Below, piece by piece: positions 6,945 to 15,844 of a stretch of DNA of 18,949 nucleotides. The stretch comes from DASRJX01 sp035649235 (GTDB lineage: Bacteria > Acidobacteriota > Polarisedimenticolia > Gp22-AA2). The translations under genes were made by a program, and so were the position numbers. The notes beneath the pieces were generated by a model. The model saw only the letters and a list, made by a program, of their open reading frames with translations. It did not search any database and was not told the origin of the DNA. Numbering within the stretch: position 1 is the stretch's first letter; each line of letters begins with the position of its first letter. The stretch is from NCBI GenBank assembly GCA_035649235.1, contig DASRJX010000116.1, forward strand, positions 1 to 18,949. Reading direction: 5' to 3'.

Positions 6945-8756
6945 ATGCGACTGGGAGCGCTGTTCCGCACCAAGGGCGTCGATCACATCACCCGCGAAGC
7001 GGAAGAGCGGGAGCACTCGCTCAAGCGGACGCTCACCGGCCTCGATCTCACGATGCTCGGGATCGGGGCGGTCATCGGCACCGGCATCTTCGCCGCCATC
7101 GGCACCGCGACCGCGGGCAACGCCGACCGCCCGGGCGCAGGCCCGGCGATCATCCTCTCCTTCGTGATCACGGCCGTCGCGTGCGCCTTCGCGGCGCTGT
7201 GCTACGCCGAGTTCGCCTCGATGATCCCGATCGCCGGAAGCGCGTACACGTACGCCTACGCCACCCTCGGCGAGCTGGTCGCCTGGATCATCGGCTGGGA
7301 TCTGATCATCGAGTACGCGGTCGGGAACATCGCCGTGGCCATCTCCTGGGCGTCCTACCTGAACGACGTCCTGACGCACGCCTTCGGCTACAGCATCCCT
7401 CCGTGGCTGTGCACCGACCTGCGCACGGCCCTCAGGAGCGAGGCGATCGTGTCGGGCGCCCCGCACCTGTTCGGCATGCCGATCATCATGAACCTCCCGG
7501 CCGTGCTCATCGTGGCGCTCGTAACCTGGGTCCTGGTGATCGGCGTCAAGGAGAGCGCCTTCGTCAACAACATCATGGTCTGCCTGAAGCTCCTGATCCT
7601 GCTGCTCTTCGTCGTCGTCGGATTCAACTACGTGAGAGCGGAGCACTTCACGCCGTTTCTCCCGGGCGGCTGGGCGGGCGTGCAGGCCGGTGCGGCCATC
7701 ATCTTTTTCTCGTTCATCGGCTTCGACGCCGTCTCCACCGCCGCGGAGGAGACCCGCAATCCGAAGCGCGACATTCCCATCGGCATCTTCGGCTCGCTCA
7801 TCATCTGCACCTTGATCTACATCCTCGTCGCGTTCGTCCTGATCGGCATCATCCCGTATGCCGACCTGGGCATCGCCGACCCGCTGGCGAAAGCGCTGTC
7901 GTTCATCGGCAAGGACTGGGCCGCGGGCGTGGTGTCGTTCGGCGCCGTGGTCGCGATGACGGCGGTGCTGCTCGTGTTCCAGCTCGGCCAGCCGCGCATC
8001 TTCTTCTCCATGTCGCGCGACGGCCTGCTGCCGAAGATCTTCGCGGCCGTCCACCCGCGCTACCGCACCCCGCACGTGACGACGATCTGGACCGGCGCCT
8101 TCGTCGCCTTCTTCGCCGCCTTCGCGTCGATCGACGAGATCATCGAGCTGACCAACATCGGGACGCTGTTCGCGTTCGTCCTCGTCTGTCTCGGCGTCAT
8201 GGTCCTGAGGGTGACCGATCCCGGGCGGCCGCGCCCCTTCCGGATGCCGTGGCTGCCGCTGCTGCCGATCTGGGGCCTGGTCCTCTACTACCTGCCGCCT
8301 GTGCTGCTCGCGGCCTCCGACTGGGGGGCGCGACTGGAATACGTCGTCGTCCTGCTGATCGCCCTGACGGGCGCCGGCTTCTCGCTCGTCGGGCTGTGGG
8401 CCCTCCTGAGCGGGCGGCGCGTCCCCGATCTGGTGCGGACGGAGTTCTCGCTCGCCGGCATCGCCTCCTGCGTCTACCTGATGCGCGGGCTGCCGGCGAT
8501 CACGTGGTGGCGCTTCCTCGGCTGGCTGGCGCTCGGCCTGTTCATCTACTCGCTCTACGGCGCCCGGCACAGCCGCCTGCTACCTCAGATTGTGCGCCGT
8601 CCGCCCGGCCTCGGCCTGCTGTCGGCCGCCGCGATGATCGGGGCGGCGCTCGCCTGGTGGCTCCTGCCGCATCCGGCGAGCCTGCTCGCGCCTATAGGCA
8701 TCCTGACCGCGTTCTCGCTCGGCGCTCTCTGGCTCAACGGCCGGCAGACGGCCTGA
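6945..8756 (+). CDS. APC-superfamily amino acid permease (cationic amino acid transporter-like)
   Basis: This 603-residue inner-membrane permease belongs to the APC superfamily, closest in style to the CAT/YfnA branch that moves basic or other amino acids with protons. The first helix carries the substrate-binding GAVIGTGIF (41-49). Later helices include AEFASMIPIAGSAYTYAY and the family motif FIGFDAVSTAAEETRNP. The core fits 12 helices, and further hydrophobic segments after about residue 510 suggest two more, giving the 14-helix CAT layout. The start lies after a near-consensus promoter. A GC palindrome (6929-6941) ends 3 nt before the ATG, and only a weak GGGGG can serve as ribosome site. 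The stop is 8 nt from the stop of the convergent M16 gene. Substrate specificity cannot be told from sequence by eye. Confidence 0.92.
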   Translation: MRLGALFRTKGVDHITREAEEREHSLKRTLTGLDLTMLGIGAVIGTGIFAAIGTATAGNADRPGAGPAIILSFVITAVACAFAALCYAEFASMIPIAGSAYTYAYATLGELVAWIIGWDLIIEYAVGNIAVAISWASYLNDVLTHAFGYSIPPWLCTDLRTALRSEAIVSGAPHLFGMPIIMNLPAVLIVALVTWVLVIGVKESAFVNNIMVCLKLLILLLFVVVGFNYVRAEHFTPFLPGGWAGVQAGAAIIFFSFIGFDAVSTAAEETRNPKRDIPIGIFGSLIICTLIYILVAFVLIGIIPYADLGIADPLAKALSFIGKDWAAGVVSFGAVVAMTAVLLVFQLGQPRIFFSMSRDGLLPKIFAAVHPRYRTPHVTTIWTGAFVAFFAAFASIDEIIELTNIGTLFAFVLVCLGVMVLRVTDPGRPRPFRMPWLPLLPIWGLVLYYLPPVLLAASDWGARLEYVVVLLIALTGAGFSLVGLWALLSGRRVPDLVRTEFSLAGIASCVYLMRGLPAITWWRFLGWLALGLFIYSLYGARHSRLLPQIVRRPPGLGLLSAAAMIGAALAWWLLPHPASLLAPIGILTAFSLGALWLNGRQTA

Positions 8757-8764
8757 CGAGAGGA

Positions 8765-10093
8765 TCAGCCCGAGGCGCCGTCCTCGCGCACCGGCCCGGC
8801 CATCACCAGGACGCACCGATCCGGCGTGAGGTACCTGCGCGCGGCCTCCAGGACGGCCTCCCGGTCGACCGCCGCGATCAGATCCGGGACGCGGTCGGGG
8901 AAATCGTACCCGAGTCCCTGGATCTCGCAGTCGGCCAAAAGCGCCGCGGCGCCTGCGTTGGTCTCGAAGCGGCAGGGGAGGGCCGCGGCGAGGGCCTGCT
9001 TCGAGTCACGCAGCTCGGAGGGCCGCGCTCCCCGGCTCCTGAACGCAGAGACCGTCCGGCGCATGAGGTCGATCGCCTTGCGCACCCCCTGCGGGGCCAC
9101 GCCGGCGCGCATGACGACGGGCCCCGCGCCGAGGCCGGCCCAGACGTAGGAATGGGCGTAGTAGGCGAGCCCGGCGCGCTCCCGGATGGCGCCGCCGAGC
9201 CTCCCGCCCATGCCGAAGTCGCCGAGGACGCTGTTCATGACGAGGGTGGCCTGCAGGTCCGGGCCTCGCCGCCGGATCGCCGGCACGAAGCCGAGCGCGA
9301 TGTCGGTCTGCGTCTTCCCGGCGATGCCCACGATGATCTCGCGCGCCGCATCGGGTGGGGGCGCGTCGGGGAGGGACAGGGGCGTGTTGGGGTCGGAAGC
9401 CCTGGATGCCTCGTGACGCCCCGTCGGTCCCGCAGGTGACGTCCAGGAGCCGAAGACGCGCTCCGAGAGCCGCAGGGCGACGTCCGCCTCCACGTCGCCC
9501 GAGACGACGAGGACGGCCTCCCCGGGACGGCAGCGCGCGGCGTGGAATGACTGGAGATCCTCCCGTCCGATCGCCGCCACCGTGTCCCGCGTGCCCAGGG
9601 CCGGCGCGTGGTACGGATGTCCCTCCGGAAACAGCGCGGCGGACAGCGCCTCCTCGGCCCGGGAGGCCGTGTCCTGCTCGCGCTCGGCGATATCGTTGAG
9701 CACGCGGGCGCGCTCTCCGTCGCACTCGGACTCGGGGAAGGTGGGCGAAGCGGCCAGGTCCCGCAGCCGCTCGAGCGCAAACGGCAGGTGGCGCGACAGC
9801 AGGCGGAGAGTGATGTCGAGGCTGTCGAGGCGGGCGCGGGCCAGGAAGGCGATCCCGCGCACTTCGAAGTCCCGCGCGATGGCCTGAGCACCGAGCCCCG
9901 CGGCGCCGCGGTCGAGGAGCCGCGCCGCGAGGCTGGCCGTCCCGGAGCGACGGGGAGGGTCGAAGGCGCCGCCGGCCCGCAGCGCGAGGTGCAGCGCCAC
10001 GGAGCGGGTGGACCGGTTGGGGCGCACGATCGCGGCCAGTCCGTTGCCGAGGACCTCGCGTTGCGCCGCCACGACACCGGCGGATCGCGTCAC
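8765..10093 (-). CDS. M16-family peptidase-like protein, non-catalytic subunit
   Basis: This 442-residue protein has the M16 (pitrilysin / mitochondrial processing peptidase) fold but lacks the HxxEH zinc site. In the matching position it reads SGTASLAARLLDRG, with Ala57, Leu60 and Asp61 where the catalytic partner has His65, Glu68 and His69. The C-terminal half keeps the GGRLGGAIRERAGLAYY region with the Arg/Tyr substrate-clamp pair of non-catalytic partners. It should pair with the product of the gene just upstream to form a clam-shell peptidase. The start is a GTG overlapping the upstream TGA by 4 nt (10090-10093), and GGGAG (10104-10100) lies 6 nt before it, so translation is probably coupled. 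No signal peptide is evident, so the pair may be cytoplasmic or periplasmic by an unseen route. Confidence 0.88.
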   Translation of the reverse strand: MTRSAGVVAAQREVLGNGLAAIVRPNRSTRSVALHLALRAGGAFDPPRRSGTASLAARLLDRGAAGLGAQAIARDFEVRGIAFLARARLDSLDITLRLLSRHLPFALERLRDLAASPTFPESECDGERARVLNDIAEREQDTASRAEEALSAALFPEGHPYHAPALGTRDTVAAIGREDLQSFHAARCRPGEAVLVVSGDVEADVALRLSERVFGSWTSPAGPTGRHEASRASDPNTPLSLPDAPPPDAAREIIVGIAGKTQTDIALGFVPAIRRRGPDLQATLVMNSVLGDFGMGGRLGGAIRERAGLAYYAHSYVWAGLGAGPVVMRAGVAPQGVRKAIDLMRRTVSAFRSRGARPSELRDSKQALAAALPCRFETNAGAAALLADCEIQGLGYDFPDRVPDLIAAVDREAVLEAARRYLTPDRCVLVMAGPVREDGASG

Positions 10094-11436
10094 CGGGCGC
10101 TCCCGTCCGGCGATGGCAGGAGCGTGCCAATCGTCCGGTGACGCGCGTCGAGCCGTGCCGCGGCCAGCCGGCTCACGTCCTGCGCGGTGACGCGCTCCAC
10201 ACGCTCCGGCAGGTCGAGCCAGGTGCGATGGCTGCCTATGGTCTCGAAGAACCCGAGCTGGTGCGCCACGTCGGTGACGCTCTCGCTCTCCAGAGCATGG
10301 CGGGCCAGGAACTGTTCTTTGGCGCGATGCAGGTCTTCAGCGTCGATCCGTCCCCGGGCGAGAGCGTCGATCTCCTCGAGCACCGCCGCCTCGGCGCGGG
10401 CGGGCTCGACGCTCCTGCTCACGGTGGCCTGGACCGAGTAGAGGAACGGGTGCCGCGTCGGGATGACTGACGTGTCGACGTCGGACGCCAATCCGGTCTC
10501 GACCAGCGCCCGGTACAGACGCGAGGCCTTGCTCGGTCCCCGCCCCCGTCCCGCCGCCCAGGCGTTCACGCTCGGTCCGCCCGCCAGAATGCCGTCGGCC
10601 GCCAGCAGGACGGGGAAGTCGGGCTCGCTCGCGGCCGGCGCGGGCCAGGCCACGTGCAGGTAGGCGGCCCCGGAGGGCCGCTGGATCGTCACGCGTCGCT
10701 CGCCCGACTGTTCCGGCTCGCTGGTCCTGACGGCCGGGGGCGGAGGTCCGGCGGCGATCCGGCCGAAGTGCCGGCGGACCAGGCGCAGCGCCACTTCCGG
10801 GTCGAAGTCGCCGGCGGCGACGAGCACCGCGTTGTTCGGCGCGTAGTAGGCCCTGTAGTGCCGGACCAGGTCGTCGCGCGTGGTCGCTTTGAGGTCCGAG
10901 AGGTAGCCGATGGTCGGCCAGCGGTAGGGGTGCGCCTGCAGGGCGGTGCCCGTCACCTCCCGCTCGAGAAAGGTGCGCGGGTCGTTCTCCCCGCCCTGCA
11001 TCTCGGAGATGACGACCGTGCGTTCGCTTTCCACCTCCCCGGGCGGGTAGAGGCACTCGGTCATGCGCGAGGCCTCGAGACGCAGCATCGCCTCGAAGGC
11101 GTCGCGCTGCACGGTCTCGAAGTAGGCCGTGACGTCGAGCCAGGTGTAGCCGTTCCAGACGCCGCCCGCCAGCTCGACCTGGCGGGTCACGTCCTCCTTG
11201 CTGATGCGCCGGGTCCCCTTGAAGTTCATGTGCTCGACCCAGTGCGAGATGCCGGTGATCCCGGGGCGCTCGTCCCGCGACCCGACGGCGTACCAGCACC
11301 AGACGGAGACGAGGGGCGCGGCCCTCATCGGCCGCAGGAGGACCCGCAGCCCGTTCGGGAGCCGCGCCACCCTGAGGCCGGGGAGCGCCTGAGCCCGGCG
11401 TCGCGGGTCGCGGCGCGCCGGCCGCGGGGCGCTCAT
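10090..11436 (-). CDS. M16-family zinc peptidase, catalytic subunit
   Basis: This 448-residue metallopeptidase has the inverted zinc motif HWVEH (His65, Glu68, His69) and the downstream ligand Glu145 in SERTVVISEM, with Glu138 seven residues before it as in processing peptidases. Family members degrade or trim peptides of limited size in a closed chamber; the substrate here is unknown. It probably works with the non-catalytic partner encoded next. The ATG at 11436 overlaps the stop of the MFS gene as ATGA (11433-11436). The reading frame stays open to 12792 inside the MFS gene, but that part is a shadow of MFS in another frame and is rejected. The N-terminus is basic (PARRDPRRRAQ) with no clear signal peptide. 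Confidence 0.92.
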   Translation of the reverse strand: MSAPRPARRDPRRRAQALPGLRVARLPNGLRVLLRPMRAAPLVSVWCWYAVGSRDERPGITGISHWVEHMNFKGTRRISKEDVTRQVELAGGVWNGYTWLDVTAYFETVQRDAFEAMLRLEASRMTECLYPPGEVESERTVVISEMQGGENDPRTFLEREVTGTALQAHPYRWPTIGYLSDLKATTRDDLVRHYRAYYAPNNAVLVAAGDFDPEVALRLVRRHFGRIAAGPPPPAVRTSEPEQSGERRVTIQRPSGAAYLHVAWPAPAASEPDFPVLLAADGILAGGPSVNAWAAGRGRGPSKASRLYRALVETGLASDVDTSVIPTRHPFLYSVQATVSRSVEPARAEAAVLEEIDALARGRIDAEDLHRAKEQFLARHALESESVTDVAHQLGFFETIGSHRTWLDLPERVERVTAQDVSRLAAARLDARHRTIGTLLPSPDGSAR

Positions 11437-12755
11437 GCCCCGGCCCCCGCGACCGGCGCGCCGGCGACCGCCCTGCGCCCGGCGCGCCCGCGCACCAGGA
11501 CGGTCGTGTGCACCGCCAGAAGGAAGTAGATGACGCCGCCCGCCAGGAGCGGGGCCCGCAGGTCGAGGGCGCTGAGCAACCCGGCCAGGGTCGGGCCGAG
11601 CGAGGCGCCCAGCATGGCGGTGCTCGAGAGGATGGCGTAGGACGAGGCGCGCGTCGCATCGGGAATGAACTCGCCGGCGATCGCGTAGCCCAGGGTTGGG
11701 GCGCCGCCGATCGCCAGTCCCAGGAGCACCCGCGCCAGTGCGAACGGCACGATCGATCGACACAAGGCCATCGCCAGGATCAGGAGGCCTCCGCTCGCCA
11801 GGCTCCAGAGGAGCAGCGTATGACCGGCGACGCGGCGGCCGGCGAGGCGTCCGAACGCGTAGGCGGAGGCCGAGGCCGCCAGGGCCCCGATCGAGGTCAC
11901 GAGGCCGGTCATCGCCTCGACCGATGCGACCCTCATCCAGGAGGCGGCGACGTAAAGGGGCACCACCAGGAACAGGGCCCGGTCGACCATGTTGACCAGG
12001 AACAGGATCGGCAGGAGCGGCAGGAACAGGGGCAGGCCGAGGATCTGGCGGAAACTGGGGCTGGCGGTCGGGCGGCGGTCCGGGCGCGGCACGATGGCGC
12101 GCACGCCCTCCGAGACAGGCCCGGCCTGCCCCACCATCACCGGCGCCTCCTCGGCCCCAGCCCGCGAAGGGATGTCCCGGTACACCAGCATCACGAACAG
12201 GAACGCGAGCGTGCAGAGACAGCACGTCACCAGGTACGTGTTGCGGATGCCGATCGTCGCCGCCAGGAGGCCTCCGATGAACGGGCCGATCGCAGTGCTG
12301 ATGATCTGGGTCGCCTGCAGGGTGCCGACGGCGTGGCCGATCCGCTCTCTCGGGCAGCCGTGGGTCACGAGGGCCACGGACATCGTGCCGAACCCAGAGA
12401 AGAGCCCCAACATGATCCGCAGGGCGAGCACATGCCATACGGTCTTGGTGAAGAACATCAATCCCCAGTGGAGCGCTATCGTGAACAGGACCCGCTGGAC
12501 CATCACCTTCATCCCGAGACGATCGGCGAGCCGGCCCCAGAGCGGCCCCAGGATCGCCGCCAGGAGCGGGCTGACGCTCAGGAGCAGGCCCGACCAGAGG
12601 GCGATGCGCGCCTCGCCGCGCACGCCGATCGACTCGATGTAGAAGGGGAGGAACGGAGTGACCAGGGTGAACCCCAGGAAGATCATCGCCGCCGCGGTGG
12701 TCACGGCGACCTGGTTGCGCCGCCAGGTCTCGCGCGGCAGCCACGTCTCGAGCAT
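11433..12755 (-). CDS. MFS transporter (drug/peptide efflux-like, 12 helices)
   Basis: This 440-residue major facilitator protein probably has 12 membrane helices. It has motif A GRLADRLGMK after helix 2 and a loop of about 40 hydrophilic residues (about 210-245) between the two halves. The second half shows a related GRLAGRR. It resembles the proton-driven DHA1 efflux group, but substrate cannot be assigned. The ATG at 12755 begins MLETWLPRETWRRNQ directly before helix 1; the upstream extension to 13073 overlaps the divergent asparaginase gene and is rejected. No Shine-Dalgarno site is present, and a possible TGGACG-N17-TACCAT promoter (12791-12763) would start transcription almost at the ATG, so the mRNA may be leaderless. 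It is the first gene of a three-gene operon with the M16 peptidase pair. Confidence 0.9.
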   Translation of the reverse strand: MLETWLPRETWRRNQVAVTTAAAMIFLGFTLVTPFLPFYIESIGVRGEARIALWSGLLLSVSPLLAAILGPLWGRLADRLGMKVMVQRVLFTIALHWGLMFFTKTVWHVLALRIMLGLFSGFGTMSVALVTHGCPRERIGHAVGTLQATQIISTAIGPFIGGLLAATIGIRNTYLVTCCLCTLAFLFVMLVYRDIPSRAGAEEAPVMVGQAGPVSEGVRAIVPRPDRRPTASPSFRQILGLPLFLPLLPILFLVNMVDRALFLVVPLYVAASWMRVASVEAMTGLVTSIGALAASASAYAFGRLAGRRVAGHTLLLWSLASGGLLILAMALCRSIVPFALARVLLGLAIGGAPTLGYAIAGEFIPDATRASSYAILSSTAMLGASLGPTLAGLLSALDLRAPLLAGGVIYFLLAVHTTVLVRGRAGRRAVAGAPVAGAGA

Positions 12756-12762
12756 GCGGCGT

Positions 12763-12791
12763 ATGGTATGACAGGCGGCGCGGACCGTCCA
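12763..12791 (-). promoter_or_regulatory. Possible promoter of the MFS-M16-M16 operon (leaderless start)
   Basis: On the minus strand, TGGACG (12791-12786), a 17-nt spacer and TACCAT (12768-12763) each match four of six consensus bases. Predicted transcription starts at about 12756, next to the ATG at 12755, which has no ribosome site. Confidence 0.3.
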
Positions 12792-12808
12792 CGGCGTAAA
12801 CGGCGTAA
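12791..12808 (+). repeat. Tandem 9-bp repeat in the divergent MFS/asparaginase promoter region
   Basis: ACGGCGTAA occurs twice head to tail (12791-12799 and 12800-12808), next to a TAAAAT (12806-12811) that could be the -10 of the asparaginase gene. It could be a regulator site shared by the divergent genes; short repeats like this can also arise by chance. Confidence 0.35.
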
Positions 12809-12831
12809 AATGCGGCCCCCAGGGGGAGGCG

Positions 12832-13884
12832 ATGCCATCACGCGAGGCGGCGCGGACCGAGCCGCCGCAGGGGTACCGGCCGCTCGTCGTCGTCCGGCGG
12901 GGCGGCGTGATCGAGTCCGTCCACCACGGCGCGATCGTGGTCGCGGACGCCGGCGGCCGAATCGACCTGGCGTGCGGCGATCCAGAGGCCGTGACCTTCC
13001 TGCGCTCGGCGGCGAAGCCGGTCCAGGTCCTGCCGCTGCTCCGCTCGGGGGCCGTGGAGCGCTTCGGCCTCACGGAAGGGGAGGTCGCCGTGATGATCGG
13101 CTCCCACGGCGGCGAGCCGTTCCACGTCGCAGCCGTCCAGTCGATCCTGAAGAAGATCGGGCTGGGGGAGGAGGCGCTCCAGTGCGGCGCCCACCCCCCC
13201 TTTCATCGTCCGTCGGCGAAGGCCCTGCGCGAGGCGGGATTGAAGCCGTCCGCGATCCACAACAACTGCTCCGGCAAGCATGCCGGCATGCTGGCCTTGT
13301 CGGTTCATCTCGGCGCGCCGATCGCGGCCTACCTTGACCCGGAGCACCCCGTCCAGGTGCTCATCCTGGAGTCCCTGACGGAGCTCGCCGGCCGGCCGGC
13401 ATCCGCCATCCCGCTGGCGGTGGACGGTTGTTCCGCCCCCACCTTCGCGCTGTCCCTCGCGGCCGCGGCGGCCCTCTATGCCCGGCTCGTGTCGCCCGGA
13501 GGGCTGCGATCAGCGGACGCCGTCCGCCGGGCGGTGGCGGCGATGCGGGGCCGGCCCGAGATGGTGGCGGGGACCGGCCGCATCTGCACGGCTCTCATGC
13601 GAGAGGCGCCGGGGGGGCTGATCGCCAAGATCGGCGCGGAGGGGTTCTATGGGCTGGGCTTCGAGCGGGACGGCCGTGGCTTCGGCATCGCCCTGAAGGT
13701 AGCGGACGGGGACGGGGAGCGGGCCCGATGCACGGCGGTGATCGAGACGCTGCGGCAGCTCGGGCTCGTCACCGACCAGGCCGCCTCGGGGCTGTTGGAG
13801 CGCTTCGTCGGTGAAATCCGCAACCACCGCGGACTTTCGGTCGGCCGGGTCGAACCGGCCTTCGCGCTGCGGCCCGGGGCCTGA
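12832..13884 (+). CDS. L-asparaginase, Rhizobium etli AnsA / LAB_A type (asparaginase II family)
   Basis: The product hydrolyses L-asparagine to aspartate and ammonia. At 350 residues it matches the PF06089 family, whose beta-lactamase-like fold is unrelated to the E. coli enzymes. Catalytic features are visible: Ser59-x-x-Lys62 in RSAAKP, Ser91 in SHGGE, Lys266 in AKIGAEG, and the metal-site pair Cys146 and His150 in NNCSGKHAGM. These correspond to Ser48, Lys51, Ser80, Lys263, Cys135 and His139 of the R. etli enzyme. There is no signal peptide, so it is cytoplasmic. The ATG at 12832 follows GGGGGAGG, but with only 2 nt spacing. The gene is divergent from the MFS operon by 76 nt, with a possible -10 TAAAAT at 12806. 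C7 and G7 runs occur inside (13194-13200 and 13611-13617), with the frame intact. Confidence 0.92.
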   Translation: MPSREAARTEPPQGYRPLVVVRRGGVIESVHHGAIVVADAGGRIDLACGDPEAVTFLRSAAKPVQVLPLLRSGAVERFGLTEGEVAVMIGSHGGEPFHVAAVQSILKKIGLGEEALQCGAHPPFHRPSAKALREAGLKPSAIHNNCSGKHAGMLALSVHLGAPIAAYLDPEHPVQVLILESLTELAGRPASAIPLAVDGCSAPTFALSLAAAAALYARLVSPGGLRSADAVRRAVAAMRGRPEMVAGTGRICTALMREAPGGLIAKIGAEGFYGLGFERDGRGFGIALKVADGDGERARCTAVIETLRQLGLVTDQAASGLLERFVGEIRNHRGLSVGRVEPAFALRPGA

Positions 13885-13896
13885 AGGCCGGCATGC

Positions 13897-13902
13897 TATA
13901 CT
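13897..13902 (+). promoter_or_regulatory. Extended -10 promoter of the tlpA-hflX-ddl operon
   Basis: TATACT is preceded by TGC (13894-13896), giving the TGn extended -10 form. No -35 box is recognisable 17 nt upstream, as is common for extended -10 promoters. The start site would be near 13909, leaving a leader of about 80 nt. Confidence 0.5.
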
Positions 13903-13913
13903 TTCTGCGTTTC

Positions 13914-13951
13914 GACCTCCCCCATTGGTCCGCCGCGGAGCGCGGGAGGTC
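13914..13951 (+). promoter_or_regulatory. Leader hairpin that hides a GGGAGG ribosome site upstream of tlpA
   Basis: GACCTCCC (13914-13921) pairs perfectly with GGGAGGTC (13944-13951) across a 22-nt loop that can itself fold (CCATTGG and TCC/GGA). The 3' arm contains the only Shine-Dalgarno-like sequence in the tlpA leader, so the stem could limit ribosome access. Confidence 0.4.
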
Positions 13952-13962
13952 ACCGATCGAAC

Positions 13963-13992
13963 GTGAGCGACGATAGAGCCTCCCGCACGTGA
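13963..13992 (+). CDS. Possible leader mini-cistron coupled to tlpA (nine residues)
   Basis: A GTG at 13963 opens MSDDRASRT followed by TGA. That TGA overlaps the GTG start of tlpA as GTGA (13989-13992), the same 4-nt overlap used between tlpA and hflX and between the M16 genes. GGGAGGT (13944-13950) lies 12 nt upstream, rather far. The tlpA start has no ribosome site of its own. This is an inference from spacing only and may be chance. Confidence 0.25.
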   Translation: MSDDRASRT

Positions 13993-14545
13993 TCTCCCGG
14001 CGCCTCGTCCCACACCTGGTGCTGTTCCTCTGCTGTCTACTGATGCCGGTTTTGGCCTCGGCGCAGAAGATGCCGCCGCCCAGCGGCCCCCGGGAAGGCC
14101 GGCAGGTGGGAGACATCGCCTACGACTTCACCCTCAAGGACCTGGACGGCAAGGAGTATCGCCTGAGCGACCTGCGTGGCAAGCGGGTGGTGCACATGGT
14201 CTTCTGGGCCACGTGGTGCGTGCCATGCGTCGAAGAGGTCCCCGAGCTCCGGAGGGTCTATCAGCAGTACAAGGATCAGGGCCTGGAGATCCTGGGGATT
14301 GTCGTCCCGATGAACCAGACGAAGGAGGGCGTGCGCGCCTTCGTGGAGAAGTTCCGGATGACCTACCCGATCCTCTGGGACGAGGAGATGGCGCTCATGG
14401 ATCGCTACCGGATCTCCGCCATCCCGCAGAACATCCTCGTCGGCCGCGACGGCATCATCCTCTACGCGGGCACCGGCCTGCCCCGGGGCTACGAGGAGCT
14501 GGTGCGACGCTCTCTCCCGGAACCCTCCTCGCAGGCCGCCGCGCG

Positions 14546-14549
<4 letters not shown>
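13989..14549 (+). CDS. TlpA/ResA-like periplasmic thiol-disulfide oxidoreductase
   Basis: This 186-residue protein has an N-terminal Sec signal peptide (RR, then VLFLCCLLMP) with probable cleavage after ASA at residue 25 and no lipobox. The thioredoxin domain follows, with active site WCVPC (Cys77 and Cys80) and cis-proline Pro146 in SAIP. It has the AhpC/TSA-Redoxin layout GDIAYDFTLKDLDGKEYRLSDLRGK typical of TlpA/ResA, which reduce envelope disulfides, often for cytochrome c maturation or general thiol repair. No cytochrome maturation gene is nearby. The start is a GTG at 13989, because a TAG at 13974 closes the frame and no other start lies between. The stop overlaps the hflX GTG by 4 nt, so the two are probably coupled. 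Confidence 0.9.

Positions 14550-15843
<1,294 letters not shown>

Positions 15844-15844
<1 letters not shown>

Noticed and set aside
6114..8570. Minus-strand open frame of 818 codons across the end of the giant gene and most of the permease.
   Set aside because: Composition is dominated by Arg/Asp/Glu/Gly/Gln with no domain. It is antisense to two well-supported genes and is the usual open shadow frame in high-GC DNA.
6869..9439. Plus-strand open frame of 856 codons overlapping the permease and the end of the M16 operon.
   Set aside because: It is a His/Arg-rich shadow of the permease; the permease frame has hydrophobic helices and APC motifs.
10090..12792. Apparent 900-residue fused protein upstream of and including the catalytic M16 peptidase.
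   Set aside because: Its first 452 residues are the MFS gene read in another frame, Arg/Pro-rich and without family similarity. The M16 part starts at 11436 with an ATGA overlap.
11508..13337. Plus-strand open frame of 609 codons opposite the MFS gene.
   Set aside because: It is Gln/Glu/Arg/Asp-rich with no motif, antisense to MFS and overlapping the asparaginase gene in another frame.
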